Assembly (NCBI RefSeq): GCF_012641475.1
Contig: NZ_JABAIL010000004.1
Location: 186,001-250,000 of the forward strand
DNA: 64,000 nt
Source of the DNA: Flammeovirga agarivorans
GTDB taxonomy: Bacteria; Bacteroidota; Bacteroidia; Cytophagales; Flammeovirgaceae
Direction: 5' to 3'
How positions within the stretch are numbered: position 1 is the first letter of the stretch; each line of letters starts with the position of its first letter. The notes below the pieces were generated by a model. It made no database searches and was not told the origin of the DNA. It saw nothing but the letters and a program-made list of their open reading frames with translations. Positions 55,347 to 64,000 of the stretch are shown piece by piece. Position numbers and translations under genes: made by a program.

Positions 55347-55634
55347 TTAGTACATCTTCTTACTAATTTTATTTCCAGTAATCAACCTTTGACGGTTACA
55401 TTTGAATCTTGTGATAGCATCTGATCTTTTCTTAAGATGTTTACTACTTGCTCCAGAATGGACTCTTTTTCTCCACCTTTTGAAGCTACTTTCTTTAAGA
55501 TGTAATCTCATTATTTTGATTACATTGCTTTCATTCAATCCAAATTGAACTTCAATTGCCGCGAATGGTGTTCTATCTTCCCAAGCCATCTCAATCACTC
55601 TGTCCAATTCTTCATCACTCAGTTGATTATACAT
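55347..55634 (-). CDS. DUF2805/TIGR03643-family small protein
   Basis: A 95-aa protein with the family pattern [33 protein letters not shown] and [13 protein letters not shown]. The fold looks like a small helix-turn-helix unit; the C-terminal half is very basic ([19 protein letters not shown]), suggesting DNA or RNA binding. The family is often found next to photolyases, as here. As first gene of this operon it could regulate it or help in repair; that is inference. Confidence 0.85.
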   Translation of the reverse strand: MYNQLSDEELDRVIEMAWEDRTPFAAIEVQFGLNESNVIKIMRLHLKESSFKRWRKRVHSGASSKHLKKRSDAITRFKCNRQRLITGNKISKKMY

Positions 55635-55850
55635 ATATGGAAAACATCATTCATAGAATTTTGTTTAGAAGTGCTTCTGAATTTATTTAACTAAATGATA
55701 TTGTGATTGATCCTAAAAAATGTAAAAGGAGAAGATGCATTCTTTTAATCTCATAACATAACGCACATGTATATATGCTTTCCAAAAAAAAAATCATATA
55801 CTTGTGACAAGTAATTATCCACATCAATCATATAAAGCAGACTTATAACT

Positions 55851-56267
55851 ATGAGAGTATTTAAACAAGATGCTGAAATAAGCATACTAAATGAGCTACA
55901 AGAAGTATCAAATTTGATTATTTCTACCCTGAAAACGGATACTTCTGATCCTTCTTTTATCGAACTAATGAACTATTTAAGCACAGTACAGGGATACTAT
56001 GCTAAAGTAAAGTTTCATGAAAAGATCTTTAATGAAAAAGAAGAAAAAACAATTGAAAAGCAGATTCCTGTACTAGACAGTATTGAGAACAACTATAAGA
56101 AGTTGAATGATTTCTACTCAAGCTTTATTAAGCAAGCAGAAGTGATTGGGTTTGAAAAGCTAAATGAAACAAACATGATTGAAAACTCAATCTCAGAAGA
56201 ATTTTCAGAACTAAGAACATTTGCTTATTCCCATAAGATCAACTCTATTGGGGAAGAAAGATTTTAA
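55851..56267 (+). CDS. Hypothetical helical protein
   Basis: A 138-aa protein I do not recognise. It is predicted to be almost all helix with no Cys, signal peptide or membrane segment, with heptad-like runs around YYAKVKFHEKIFNEKEEK and YKKLNDFYSSFIKQAE. A TATACTTG (7 of 8 to TAnnTTTG) at 55797-55804 could be its -7 element. It is divergent from the photolyase operon and convergent with acetate kinase; a bidirectional terminator follows. Confidence 0.7.
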   Translation: MRVFKQDAEISILNELQEVSNLIISTLKTDTSDPSFIELMNYLSTVQGYYAKVKFHEKIFNEKEEKTIEKQIPVLDSIENNYKKLNDFYSSFIKQAEVIGFEKLNETNMIENSISEEFSELRTFAYSHKINSIGEERF

Positions 56268-56274
56268 TCTAAAA

Positions 56275-56305
56275 AAAAGGCAGATCATTAACTGATCTGC
56301 CTTTT
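56275..56305. terminator. Bidirectional terminator
   Basis: Perfect 13-bp arms (56275-56287 with 56293-56305), 5-nt loop, A and T runs at each end; between convergent genes. Confidence 0.9.
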
Positions 56306-56325
56306 GTATTTATCTCTAACAATAA

Positions 56326-57534
56326 CTATCCTAAAACAGCTAAAGTTTGTTGAGCGATTTCTAATTCTTCATTTGTAGGTACAATAAGTACTTTTACATT
56401 AGAATCAGAAGTAGAAATTGTTTCAATATCAGAAGCTCTTAACTTGTTGTTTTTCGCTTCATCAAGATAAACTCCTAATCCTTCTAATTCATTAGCAGCA
56501 TATTTACGGATACCGTGATCGTTTTCACCAACACCTGCAGTAAATACAATAGCATCAGCTCCGTTCATTGCAGCCATATATGCTCCGATATATTTCTTAA
56601 TACGGTAAGTATACATATGAGTGGCAAGGATCGCTACTTCATCACCTTCATTGTAACGAGCTTCAATGTCACGCATATCTGAATCACCAGTTACACCTAA
56701 CATACCTGATTTTTTGTTCAATAAGTCATAAACTTCCTCAGATTTCATGTTTAATTTATCCATTAGGAAGAATACAACAGCTGGATCAATGTCACCAGAT
56801 CTTGTACCCATCATTAAACCGTCAAGAGGAGAGAAGCCCATTGATGTATCAATACACTGACCGTTTCTAACAGCAGCCATTGAACAACCATTACCTAAGT
56901 GGACAGTAATGATTTTAGAATCTTTACCTTCTAAACCTAAGTGATCGATAGCAGCTTTAGATACATATTTGTGTGATGTACCATGCATACCATATACACG
57001 AACACCATGTTCTTTGTACAATTCTGTAGGAATCGCATAACGATAAGCTTTACCAGGCATTGTTTGGTGGAAAGCAGTATCGAATACAGCTACTTGAGTA
57101 GCTTTTTGGAATATCTTAGTACAATCTAGGATACCTTGAAGGTTTGCTGGATTGTGAAGTGGAGCCAATTGGAAACACTCTCTAATTTTTTCTTCAACTT
57201 CTGCAGTGATAACAGTAGTCTCATTAAAGAATTCACCACCATGTACAACTCTGTGGCCTACAGCTTGGATGTCATCTGTATTTTGGATTACTCCATTTTC
57301 AGCATCAGTCAATAAAGCTACTACTTCTGTTAAACCAACATTGTGATTTGGAATCGGTAATTCCTTCTTGGTTTTAGTTTCGTTGCCTTCAGCATCAAAT
57401 GTTTTATGAGTGATGATACCCGATTCTAATCCGATACGTTCAACGATACCTGAACATAACACTTGAGTACCGTCCATCTCAAATAGTTGATACTTCAATG
57501 ATGAACTACCTGCGTTAATTACAAGAATTTTCAT
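56326..57534 (-). CDS. ackA: Acetate kinase
   Basis: A 402-aa cytosolic enzyme converting acetyl phosphate and ADP to acetate and ATP, of normal length for the family. Motifs: KILVINAGSSSLKYQLF, GHRVVHGG, VAVFDTAFHQTMP, HLGNGCSMAAVRNGQ, GLMMGTRSGDIDP and VFTAGVGEND. Downstream partner of pta at 57671-59764, but a terminator hairpin and its own promoter lie in the 136-bp gap, so it can be expressed apart from pta. Confidence 0.97.
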   Translation of the reverse strand: MKILVINAGSSSLKYQLFEMDGTQVLCSGIVERIGLESGIITHKTFDAEGNETKTKKELPIPNHNVGLTEVVALLTDAENGVIQNTDDIQAVGHRVVHGGEFFNETTVITAEVEEKIRECFQLAPLHNPANLQGILDCTKIFQKATQVAVFDTAFHQTMPGKAYRYAIPTELYKEHGVRVYGMHGTSHKYVSKAAIDHLGLEGKDSKIITVHLGNGCSMAAVRNGQCIDTSMGFSPLDGLMMGTRSGDIDPAVVFFLMDKLNMKSEEVYDLLNKKSGMLGVTGDSDMRDIEARYNEGDEVAILATHMYTYRIKKYIGAYMAAMNGADAIVFTAGVGENDHGIRKYAANELEGLGVYLDEAKNNKLRASDIETISTSDSNVKVLIVPTNEELEIAQQTLAVLG

Positions 57535-57579
57535 TTTTGATAATTATGGAGTTGAGTTGATATAAATTTTTTCGAAATG

Positions 57580-57606
57580 CAAAACTAGAAAGATTACCCC
57601 ATACAA
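57580..57606 (-). promoter_or_regulatory. Promoter of ackA
   Basis: On the minus strand TTG (57606-57604), 16 nt, TAGTTTTG (57587-57580), a perfect -7. The -33 lies in the loop of the pta terminator. Confidence 0.55.
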
Positions 57607-57620
57607 TGTAAGGGGTAATC
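57592..57620 (-). terminator. Terminator hairpin between pta and ackA
   Basis: GATTACCCC (57592-57600) pairs with GGGGTAATC (57612-57620), 11-nt loop; on the minus strand TTTCTAGTTTT follows. Confidence 0.6.
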
Positions 57621-57670
57621 TTAATATATTTTAAGTGATACTTATTTAATGATAAGTATTATAGATCAAA

Positions 57671-59764
57671 TTATGCTTGGTTACCTTGGATAGCAGTGAT
57701 AATCACTGTGTTCAAGATGTCTTCTACTAAACAACCTCTAGAAAGGTCATTCACTGGTTTATTTAAACCTTGAAGAACAGGACCAATAGCGATAGCACCT
57801 GTTTCTCTTTGTACTGCCTTATAAGTATTGTTACCTGTATTCAAGTCAGGGAAAATCAATACATTAGCTTGACCTGCAACTTCTGAACCTGGCATTTTTT
57901 GAGCACCAACTTTAGGATCTACGGCCGCATCGTATTGGATAGGACCTTCGATTTTTAAGTCAGGACGCTTTTCTTGAGCAATTTCTGTTGCTTTACGTAC
58001 TTTTTCAACTTGCTCACCAGATCCTGATGAACCAGAAGAGTAAGATAGCATTGCAATTTTAGGCTCGATACCAAAAGCAATAGCTGTTTCTGCAGACGAT
58101 AATGCAATTTCTGCTAACTGCTCAGAATTAGGGTTAGGGTTTACAGCACAGTCACCATAAACTAAAACTCTATCTGGTAAACTCATAAAGAATACAGAAG
58201 AAACTACAGAAGTACCTGGCTTCGTTTTAATGACCTGTAATGCTGGACGAATTGTTGCTGCTGTAGTATGAACTGCACCAGATACCATACCGTTAGCATC
58301 ACCCATTTGTACCATCATTGTACCAAAGTAAGAAACATCAGACATTGCATCGGTAGCCATATCCAAGTTCATACCTTTATGTTTTCTTAATTCATATAAA
58401 GTATTTACATATTCACTGAATTTATGGTACTCTACTGGGTTGATAATTTCTAATAGATCAAAATCGATATTGATAGCGTTCTTACGAGCAACATCTACGA
58501 TTTCTTCTTTATTACCCAATAAGATAATATCTACAATATCTTGTGAAGAAAGAATTGCAGATGCTTCCAAAATACGAGGATCGTTACCTTCTGGAAGAAC
58601 GATTCTAGCTTTCTTCTGTCTTGCTCTTTCAGTTAATTGGTATTGGAACATCTTAGGTGTCATACCTTTCACCTTAACAGTGGCAAGCAATTCAGACAAC
58701 ATTTTAGAATCTACATGCTTGTCGAATAATTCTTTTGCGTAAGCAATTCTAGATAAATCATTCGGACGCATCGATGCAGAAACTTCATTAGCGAAGTTGG
58801 CTGTAAGATATGTGTTTGCAGGAACAGAAAGAATAGGGAACATGTCCTTCATACCTTCAATTACCTTCTTAATAGACTCATCAGGCTCCAAACCAGTTGT
58901 TAATAACATACCAGAGATGTTTGGATAAGATTGTGCTCTATGTGCAGATAAAGTACCTAACACGATATCGCCTCTATCACCAGGAGTAATAACTAAAGAG
59001 TTTTCTTTAATTTTTGGTAAGAAGTTTTGCATTTGCATGGCTGCAATAGTGATGTTATCCACTAATACATCCATGTTTCTAACACCATATAATACTTTTG
59101 CATCCAAGTGCTCTGCGATATCTCTTACAGTTGGAGAAGAAATTCTTTCATCGGCAGGAATTGTCGATAAAAGCATTTTTTTATTCTTAAACTGATCAGC
59201 AAGTTTAACGTTTAAGTCGTTAATGATATCACTGTTAGTTCGGTTTACAATAGCACCAATTACCTCACAATCACTTGATTCGAAATCATCGATAGCTACT
59301 CTTAATGCATCTACACAGTCATCTGTAGACTTGTTGTTTGCATTAGTAAGTACTAATACCGGAGCAGCTAAGTTTTTAGCAAATTCAATATTTAAGCTAT
59401 GCTCAAGAGTGATACTATTTTTGTAATCACTACTTTCAATTAAGATAAAATCGAAACGGTCTTCAAGTCTCTTGTACTTGCTGATCACGATTTCTAACAT
59501 TTCATCTTTTTTGCCCTGAGAAATTAATTCGTTAGCTCTTTTTAATGTTAAACCATAAGCCTCTTCATAGTTAAGATCAAGATTAAAATGGTCGATAACT
59601 AAAGAAATATGCTCATCGTCTTTGGCAGATTGGAAATCGCCAATAACTGGTTTAAAGAATCCAACCTTAGAACTTTTACGTAAAGAACTTTCAAGGATCC
59701 CTAAAGCAACTAAGGCTTTTCCGCTATTCGGTTCAGCTGTGCTGATGTAAATCGAATTAGTCAT
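57671..59764 (-). CDS. pta: Phosphate acetyltransferase, long type
   Basis: A 697-aa enzyme converting acetyl-CoA and phosphate to acetyl phosphate. Long form with N-terminal P-loop/DRTGG-type regulatory part (1-360; SAEPNSGKALVALGILES near the start) and C-terminal catalytic PTA_PTB domain (about 375-697; RIVLPEGNDPRILEA, MVSGAVHTTAATIRPAL, YGDCAVNPNPNSEQLAEIA, MLSYSSGSSGSGEQVEKV, GPIQYDAAVDP, VLIFPDLNTGN). With ackA it makes the acetate overflow or uptake pathway. Confidence 0.96.
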   Translation of the reverse strand: MTNSIYISTAEPNSGKALVALGILESSLRKSSKVGFFKPVIGDFQSAKDDEHISLVIDHFNLDLNYEEAYGLTLKRANELISQGKKDEMLEIVISKYKRLEDRFDFILIESSDYKNSITLEHSLNIEFAKNLAAPVLVLTNANNKSTDDCVDALRVAIDDFESSDCEVIGAIVNRTNSDIINDLNVKLADQFKNKKMLLSTIPADERISSPTVRDIAEHLDAKVLYGVRNMDVLVDNITIAAMQMQNFLPKIKENSLVITPGDRGDIVLGTLSAHRAQSYPNISGMLLTTGLEPDESIKKVIEGMKDMFPILSVPANTYLTANFANEVSASMRPNDLSRIAYAKELFDKHVDSKMLSELLATVKVKGMTPKMFQYQLTERARQKKARIVLPEGNDPRILEASAILSSQDIVDIILLGNKEEIVDVARKNAINIDFDLLEIINPVEYHKFSEYVNTLYELRKHKGMNLDMATDAMSDVSYFGTMMVQMGDANGMVSGAVHTTAATIRPALQVIKTKPGTSVVSSVFFMSLPDRVLVYGDCAVNPNPNSEQLAEIALSSAETAIAFGIEPKIAMLSYSSGSSGSGEQVEKVRKATEIAQEKRPDLKIEGPIQYDAAVDPKVGAQKMPGSEVAGQANVLIFPDLNTGNNTYKAVQRETGAIAIGPVLQGLNKPVNDLSRGCLVEDILNTVIITAIQGNQA

Positions 59765-59820
59765 TTAATTTAATAAGTGATTGTTGTCTGTATTTTGATC
59801 TATGGGTTACTGCAAATAAT

Positions 59821-60201
59821 TTATTTTACTGCAACACACGAAATTTCTATTCCTACGTCTTTTGGAAGGCGAGCTACCTGTACAGTTTCTCTTGCAGGTG
59901 CTGTTTCTTCATTGAAGTAAGTAGCATATACTCCATTAATATTAGCAAAATCATTCATGTCTCTCACAAAGATGCTACATTTTACTACGTTCTCGTACGT
60001 CATGCCTGCTGCTTCCAGAACATAACCGATGTTTTTCATTACTTGATGAGTCTCATTTTCAATTCCGTCAGAAACGAAATTTCCTGTAGATTGGTCGATA
60101 GCAATTTGTCCAGATACATACAAAGTGTCGTTGGATAAAACTGCTTGAGAGTAAGGGCCTAGAGGACTAGGAGCTAATTCGCTGTAAATTATTGTTTTCA
60201 T
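59821..60201 (-). CDS. RidA-family imine/enamine deaminase
   Basis: A 126-aa protein of the YjgF/YER057c/UK114 family that hydrolyses reactive enamine/imine intermediates from pyridoxal enzymes. I start at 60201 (MKTIIYSELAPSPLG), the family-typical start; ten residues further upstream are not typical. Motifs: GPYSQAV, LYVSGQIAID, APARETVQVARLPKD with the substrate-binding Arg, and IEISCVAV. It is between pta and the Hpt gene on the same strand. Confidence 0.94.
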   Translation of the reverse strand: MKTIIYSELAPSPLGPYSQAVLSNDTLYVSGQIAIDQSTGNFVSDGIENETHQVMKNIGYVLEAAGMTYENVVKCSIFVRDMNDFANINGVYATYFNEETAPARETVQVARLPKDVGIEISCVAVK

Positions 60202-60282
60202 GAGAGTGTGATAATTTTCATAATAATTCACAAAAATAGACAGATAGAATTGCGCTCATAGTGACACATGTCAGTTTTTACA

Positions 60283-60645
60283 TTAATTATGCAAAAAAGT
60301 TTGAATTTGACCCAATAATATTTTGCTATCGGCTAAAAACTTAGCAATAAGTTGTTCATGTTCCTCTTCACTGAAATCAGTTTTTTTGAAATCCTTCTCT
60401 AAACTCAATACAATGTCAGCCATTGAAGTAACATTTAGTATTTGAAACGAAGGTTTTAAACGGTGGGCAACTTTACCTATAGTTAGCCAGTCGTTATAGC
60501 TTTTAGCATCATTTATTTCATCAATACCCTCTACAAGGTTGGTTTTAAAGGATTCTATCATTTTAATAACAAAAGAATTATCACCTCTTGATAATGCTTC
60601 TAGCTGGGTAGTATCGAACATTCTCATGTTTTGGGTTGTACTCAT
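60283..60645 (-). CDS. Hpt-domain phosphotransfer protein
   Basis: A 120-aa stand-alone Hpt four-helix protein. The phosphorylatable His is His61 in KVAHRLKPSF (Hpt consensus AHxLKGSS-like). It lies 21 bp after the stop of the sigma-54 activator gene, so the two are an operon. It could pass phosphate between a hybrid kinase and a response regulator, but no kinase is in the window. The neighbouring activator has a poor receiver, so its partner is probably elsewhere. Confidence 0.87.
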   Translation of the reverse strand: MSTTQNMRMFDTTQLEALSRGDNSFVIKMIESFKTNLVEGIDEINDAKSYNDWLTIGKVAHRLKPSFQILNVTSMADIVLSLEKDFKKTDFSEEEHEQLIAKFLADSKILLGQIQTFLHN

Positions 60646-60666
60646 GTGGTTAATAATTTGGTGTTA

Positions 60667-61974
60667 TTACTTGGTTATCTTACCATCTTTAATCAATTGG
60701 TAGATTTTAGATTTACTGATATCAAGTTTATCAGCTACATAATTTACCTTTCCTTTGTATTTTTTCAAAAAGAACTCGATAATTTCGATGTTATATTCTT
60801 CTATTGTTCGTTCTTTTTTGAGTAAATCTGTAGAAATTTCCTCTTTTTCTAAGTGAATATCTTTCGATTTTATCTCATTATCATCGGATAAAACTACTGC
60901 TAAGTCAATAATCGCTTTTAATTGTCGGACATTTCCTGGGAAGCTATATGCATTGATTTTATTGAAAGCACCTTTGGATAAATATTTTGCTTGAGTTTGC
61001 CCAAATTCAAGAGATGCTTCTTGTAAAAAGTGAGACGAGAGTACATGAATATCTTCCATTCTTTCCCTTAATGGTGGTAGTTGTAGGGGTAAACCCAATA
61101 ACCTGTAGTATAAATCCTCTCTAAATTTATTTTCAGCCACTTCATTTCGAAGGTTTCTATGTGTGGCAGTAATTAACCGTACATCAACAGGTATTACATC
61201 ATTCCCACCAATTCTTGTTATTTCTCTTTCTTGTAATACTCTTAATAGTTTCGTTTGTAGCTCTAAGGGTAATTCTCCTATCTCATCGAGAAACAATGTA
61301 CCTTTTTCGGCTTCTTCAAACTTTCCTATTCTCTTTTTTGTCGCTCCGGTAAATGCTCCCACTTCATGTCCGAAAAGTTCACTCTCAATAAGGTCTTTTG
61401 GAATAGCACCAACATTTACTGCAACAAATGGAAATTGTTTTCTTAAAGACTGATCATGGATGCCTTGTGCAATTAATTCTTTACCGGTTCCCGTTTCTCC
61501 AGTGATATTGACATTGATATTGGTACCTGAGGCTTTTTTCATCACTTCAAAAACCTTTTCTATGGCTTTCGATTCACCTTTAATTAAATAAGAGTAATCT
61601 GGATCTTCTAAATTGTCAAAGTTTTCTACTTGTGCATTTTGTAAAGTTGAGGTTACACTTTTCTCGAAATTTTCATCGAAAAGGAGAAAATCTTGAAACT
61701 TGTTTTCTATAGCTAGTTTATAATTATAGATGTTGTTAGAGGTAGAGATAAGTATAAACTGATGTATCTGATGAAATGCTTTAAGAAATTTGCCTATTTG
61801 TTTGATACTACTATCACTAATGTTTTCATCCCAGAATAACAGATCAATATTTTTTTCAATAGTATGAATTCTGTCTTCTTGATTTAAATGAATGATTGTA
61901 TGGTTCTGTAAAATTTCAGGCTCATAAAAAGGAAGTAAAATATTATCGTTTTTTGTTATGATACAGATATTCAT
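60667..61974 (-). CDS. Sigma-54-dependent activator with degenerate receiver
   Basis: A 435-aa bacterial enhancer-binding protein. Residues 1-115 look like a receiver domain but the acidic pair is missing (IITKNDN) and the Lys after strand 5 is absent (FLLFDENF); only Asp49 (LLFWDEN) fits the phosphorylation site. The AAA+ domain (about 128-360) is full: GETGTGKE, SELFGHEVGAFTGA, LFLDEIGEL, NLRNEVAENKFREDLYYRL. The Fis-type helix-turn-helix ends the protein (about 395-435, YVADKLDISKSKIYQLIKDG). It would activate sigma-54 promoters; which ones is not visible. Its receiver probably works without phosphorylation. Confidence 0.9.
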   Translation of the reverse strand: MNICIITKNDNILLPFYEPEILQNHTIIHLNQEDRIHTIEKNIDLLFWDENISDSSIKQIGKFLKAFHQIHQFILISTSNNIYNYKLAIENKFQDFLLFDENFEKSVTSTLQNAQVENFDNLEDPDYSYLIKGESKAIEKVFEVMKKASGTNINVNITGETGTGKELIAQGIHDQSLRKQFPFVAVNVGAIPKDLIESELFGHEVGAFTGATKKRIGKFEEAEKGTLFLDEIGELPLELQTKLLRVLQEREITRIGGNDVIPVDVRLITATHRNLRNEVAENKFREDLYYRLLGLPLQLPPLRERMEDIHVLSSHFLQEASLEFGQTQAKYLSKGAFNKINAYSFPGNVRQLKAIIDLAVVLSDDNEIKSKDIHLEKEEISTDLLKKERTIEEYNIEIIEFFLKKYKGKVNYVADKLDISKSKIYQLIKDGKITK

Positions 61975-62047
61975 TCAATCTTTGAATTAGGGTTGGAGTA
62001 TAGTAATACAAAGAACAAAAATAATAACTTCTTGAAAAAAGTAGCTA

Positions 62048-62082
62048 ATAAAAAAAGCCACCTTATATAATAGGTAGCTTTT
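62048..62082 (-). terminator. Hairpin after the carbonic anhydrase gene
   Basis: Arms AAAAGC-C-ACCT and AGGT-A-GCTTTT with one C/A mismatch. On the minus strand a T run follows. Confidence 0.6.
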
Positions 62083-62106
62083 CTTAATGACAATATAATG
62101 TTGTGA

Positions 62107-62895
62107 TTAAATATGTTTCGCCGTCACTAAAAGGTCTTCTTTTTCAACATGTCTACCTTTTAGATCTTGGATATGTCTGGCATTATTGCCTTCCAATTTA
62201 TTTAAGAACTGAATTTGATCAGCACTAGCTTCAAAAATAACTTGGTTAATATGCCAAGAAACGGTCTCTGTATATGGAGGAGTTGTTAACGAACCATTGT
62301 AATGATAATAATGCTTCATTTCCTCACATCCATATTTACCAAATAAGTCTTCCAATCTCACTTCCTGATCAGTAACATTGGCAATACCATTCTCATCTTT
62401 AGGAATCTTGTTGATGAACTCATTGATAAATGGATTTTCTTTACCCATTTTGAATAGTACACCAATTACTAAATAATGAGGCTTTTCTGATTGATCATGA
62501 TCCAACACATTTACCATATGTAATTCCATTGGATAAGTGATACCATCAATTTGATGTTCTGAGGGAGTGTGGAAGTGTAATTGTTTGAAATTGTATTTTA
62601 CATCATCAAAATATAATTGAGATGTACTATCAAAATCTAATTGTACAGTATGTCCTTTATTTTCAACGGCATTACAATGTGCTTCAATATTTAATTTTGA
62701 ATGGATCACATCGTCAACTTTCCCTGTTAAAATATTAATTGGAGATTGAATGTCACCAAATTCTCCATTAGGTACTGCATAAGGAGTTTCTGATATAGCC
62801 ACATGGTCATCATGTTCTTTTACGGACTGTTTTGTATTTTCACAAGATATAAGTAATGCACAGAAAATACTTAGTTGTAGTAAAATTTGTTTCAT
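62107..62895 (-). CDS. Alpha-carbonic anhydrase lipoprotein
   Basis: A 262-aa envelope lipoprotein interconverting CO2 and bicarbonate. Signal with lipobox LLISC (Cys18). Alpha-class motifs: IQSPINI, KQLHFHTPSEH (His107, His109), MELHMVNV (third Zn His, His126) and YYHYNGSLTTPPYTETVSWH. The three Zn ligands are present. The segment before IQSPINI is short and lacks the usual Trp-Tyr start of alpha anhydrases. It is a single gene with a hairpin after it. Confidence 0.93.
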   Translation of the reverse strand: MKQILLQLSIFCALLISCENTKQSVKEHDDHVAISETPYAVPNGEFGDIQSPINILTGKVDDVIHSKLNIEAHCNAVENKGHTVQLDFDSTSQLYFDDVKYNFKQLHFHTPSEHQIDGITYPMELHMVNVLDHDQSEKPHYLVIGVLFKMGKENPFINEFINKIPKDENGIANVTDQEVRLEDLFGKYGCEEMKHYYHYNGSLTTPPYTETVSWHINQVIFEASADQIQFLNKLEGNNARHIQDLKGRHVEKEDLLVTAKHI

Positions 62896-63126
62896 AACTA
62901 TGAGAGAATAATATTGACTTGCTTTGAAATGAAATAATGAGAACGCAAGGTCAAAAAATAATTAGTTGTTATAGATGATGAAGAATAGATAGAATAAGTA
63001 ATTATTGTCACCTTCCAAAATTAAGATATTTTATTAAAAAAACATAGACTTTGTTATTTCTCATAACTAGCGTTGTTTTATTTATAACATCATGTGTTAT
63101 TTGGGTATTTATTGTCTTTTTTTTTC

Positions 63127-63154
63127 TTGATCGATCTTGAGACAATCATATTTG
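63127..63154 (+). promoter_or_regulatory. Promoter of the second aspartokinase gene
   Basis: TTG at 63127-63129, 17 nt, CATATTTG at 63147-63154 (7 of 8 to TAnnTTTG), the same -7 variant as before tRNA-His copy 1; the ATG is 37 nt further. Confidence 0.5.
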
Positions 63155-63191
63155 TACTATCAAAAATTAAACACAAAAAATTTCTAGTGCG

Positions 63192-64000
63192 ATGTTAGTT
63201 TATAAGTTCGGTGGTACTTCAGTTGGTTCAGCAGAAAATATGATACAGGTAAGCAACCTAATCGTAGGTGGCGAGTCTAAAATCGTTGTTTTATCAGCAG
63301 TTTCAGGTACAACAAACTCTTTAGTAGGTATTTGTGATGCATATTTTGCAGGTGATAAGCAATTAGCTGAAAAATTAGTTGAAGATTTCCGTCCGAAATA
63401 CGATAAACATATTTTTGAACTACTTCAAGAACAATCTTCAAGAGATCAAGCAAATGATTTAATGGAAGAAAAATATGCTTTACTAAAGTCATTTAGCGTT
63501 GAAGGATTCTCAGAAATAGAAGAAAGACAAATTCATGCACAGGGAGAGTTGATCTCAACAAAGTTAATGCAGTTGTATTTAGAAGAGCAAGGAGTAAATT
63601 CTGCTTTAATCCCAGCATTAGACTTTATGCGTACAGAAAATGGAGAGCCATTGTACGATGAGATCGAGAAAAGATTAGCAGAAGTTTTAGCTCAACATAA
63701 AGGTGTAGATTTATTTATCACACAAGGATATATCTGTACAAACGAATTTGAGCAAGTAGATAACCTTAAGAGAGGAGGTAGTGATTACACAGCATCAATT
63801 ATTGGAGCTTGTGCTAATGCTAAAGAGGTTCAAATCTGGACGGATATCGATGGTATGCACAACAACGACCCTCGTTTTGTTGAAGGAACCAAAGCTGTTG
63901 AGTGTTTAACATACGATGAGGCAGCCGAGTTAGCTTACTTTGGTGCAAAAATTCTACACCCACTTACAGTATTACCAGCGAAGAAGAAAAATATTCCTGT
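63192..64000 (+). CDS. Aspartokinase, 5' part (truncated by window end)
   Basis: An open frame from the ATG at 63192 to the window edge, 269 codons visible. It starts MLVYKFGGTSVGSAENM, the nucleotide/aspartate loop of aspartokinases, and continues with VVLSAVSGTTNSL, RQIHAQGELIST, ITQGYICT, KRGGSDYTASIIG, WTDIDGMHNNDPR and DEAAELAYFGAKILHP. It is more like the ThrA kinase half than the protein at 22579-23847, so it could be the N-terminal part of a bifunctional aspartokinase/homoserine dehydrogenase. The window ends before that can be seen. Confidence 0.93.
   Translation, partial: MLVYKFGGTSVGSAENMIQVSNLIVGGESKIVVLSAVSGTTNSLVGICDAYFAGDKQLAEKLVEDFRPKYDKHIFELLQEQSSRDQANDLMEEKYALLKSFSVEGFSEIEERQIHAQGELISTKLMQLYLEEQGVNSALIPALDFMRTENGEPLYDEIEKRLAEVLAQHKGVDLFITQGYICTNEFEQVDNLKRGGSDYTASIIGACANAKEVQIWTDIDGMHNNDPRFVEGTKAVECLTYDEAAELAYFGAKILHPLTVLPAKKKNIP

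Overview
The window reads as a chromosome segment from a marine-type member of the Bacteroidota, probably order Cytophagales and perhaps a Flammeovirga-like genome; the genus is inference. The evidence is AT-rich DNA, two SusC/SusD pairs, two further TonB-dependent receptors with N-terminal carboxypeptidase-regulatory domains, a DUF4374 lipoprotein, a PD40/OmpA protein, weak Shine-Dalgarno signals, and several promoters of the Bacteroidota type (TTG, 16-20 nt, TAnnTTTG). I see no phage, insertion sequence, CRISPR array or rRNA operon.

Layout. 0.1-6.1 kb: an iron/siderophore-type uptake locus (TonB receptor, DUF4374 lipoprotein, two tiny membrane proteins, PepSY-TM protein). 6.2-8.5 kb: dihydroorotase, three identical tRNA-His genes with covarying terminators, and a small basic secreted peptide. 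9-19.2 kb: two tandem paralogous SusC/SusD pairs. 19.4-24.4 kb: glycogen branching enzyme, ribulose-phosphate epimerase, aspartokinase and a small acidic protein. 24.5-30.7 kb: an alpha/beta hydrolase with Asp at the nucleophile position, a 7TMR-DISM/SpoIIE phosphatase, and a divergent secreted caspase-family protein.

30.7-40.8 kb is the most distinctive region. Two divergent gene sets hold three ATP-grasp or ATP-grasp-like proteins, a GCS2 carboxylate-amine ligase, a class I glutamine amidotransferase, an M17 aminopeptidase and three esterase domains in two proteins. It looks like a system that builds and trims a peptide- or amide-linked small molecule outside the ribosome. One ATP-grasp protein carries a histone-H1-like Lys/Ala/Thr tail.

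40.8-47.5 kb: LrgA/LrgB, a TPR-CHAT protease-like protein and a PD40/OmpA protein. 47.7-49.8 kb: a single ORF fusing a histidine phosphatase to a DEAD-box RNA helicase. 49.9-52.3 kb: a TonB receptor with a His-rich linker. 52.4-55.6 kb: a tightly packed DUF2805/photolyase/photolyase-related operon. 56.3-62 kb: acetate kinase and phosphotransacetylase, RidA, an Hpt protein and a sigma-54 activator with a degenerate receiver. 62.1 kb to the end: alpha-carbonic anhydrase lipoprotein and the 5' part of a second aspartokinase, cut by the window edge.

Functional reading. Outer-membrane nutrient capture (iron, glycans, perhaps a metal) is interleaved with central metabolism (pyrimidines, pentose phosphate, aspartate family, glycogen, acetate). 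The accessory interest lies in the amidoligase/hydrolase region, the phosphatase-helicase fusion, the two caspase-fold proteins, and enzymes whose textbook active-site residues are replaced (hydrolase 24475-26094, dihydroorotase, photolyase-related protein).
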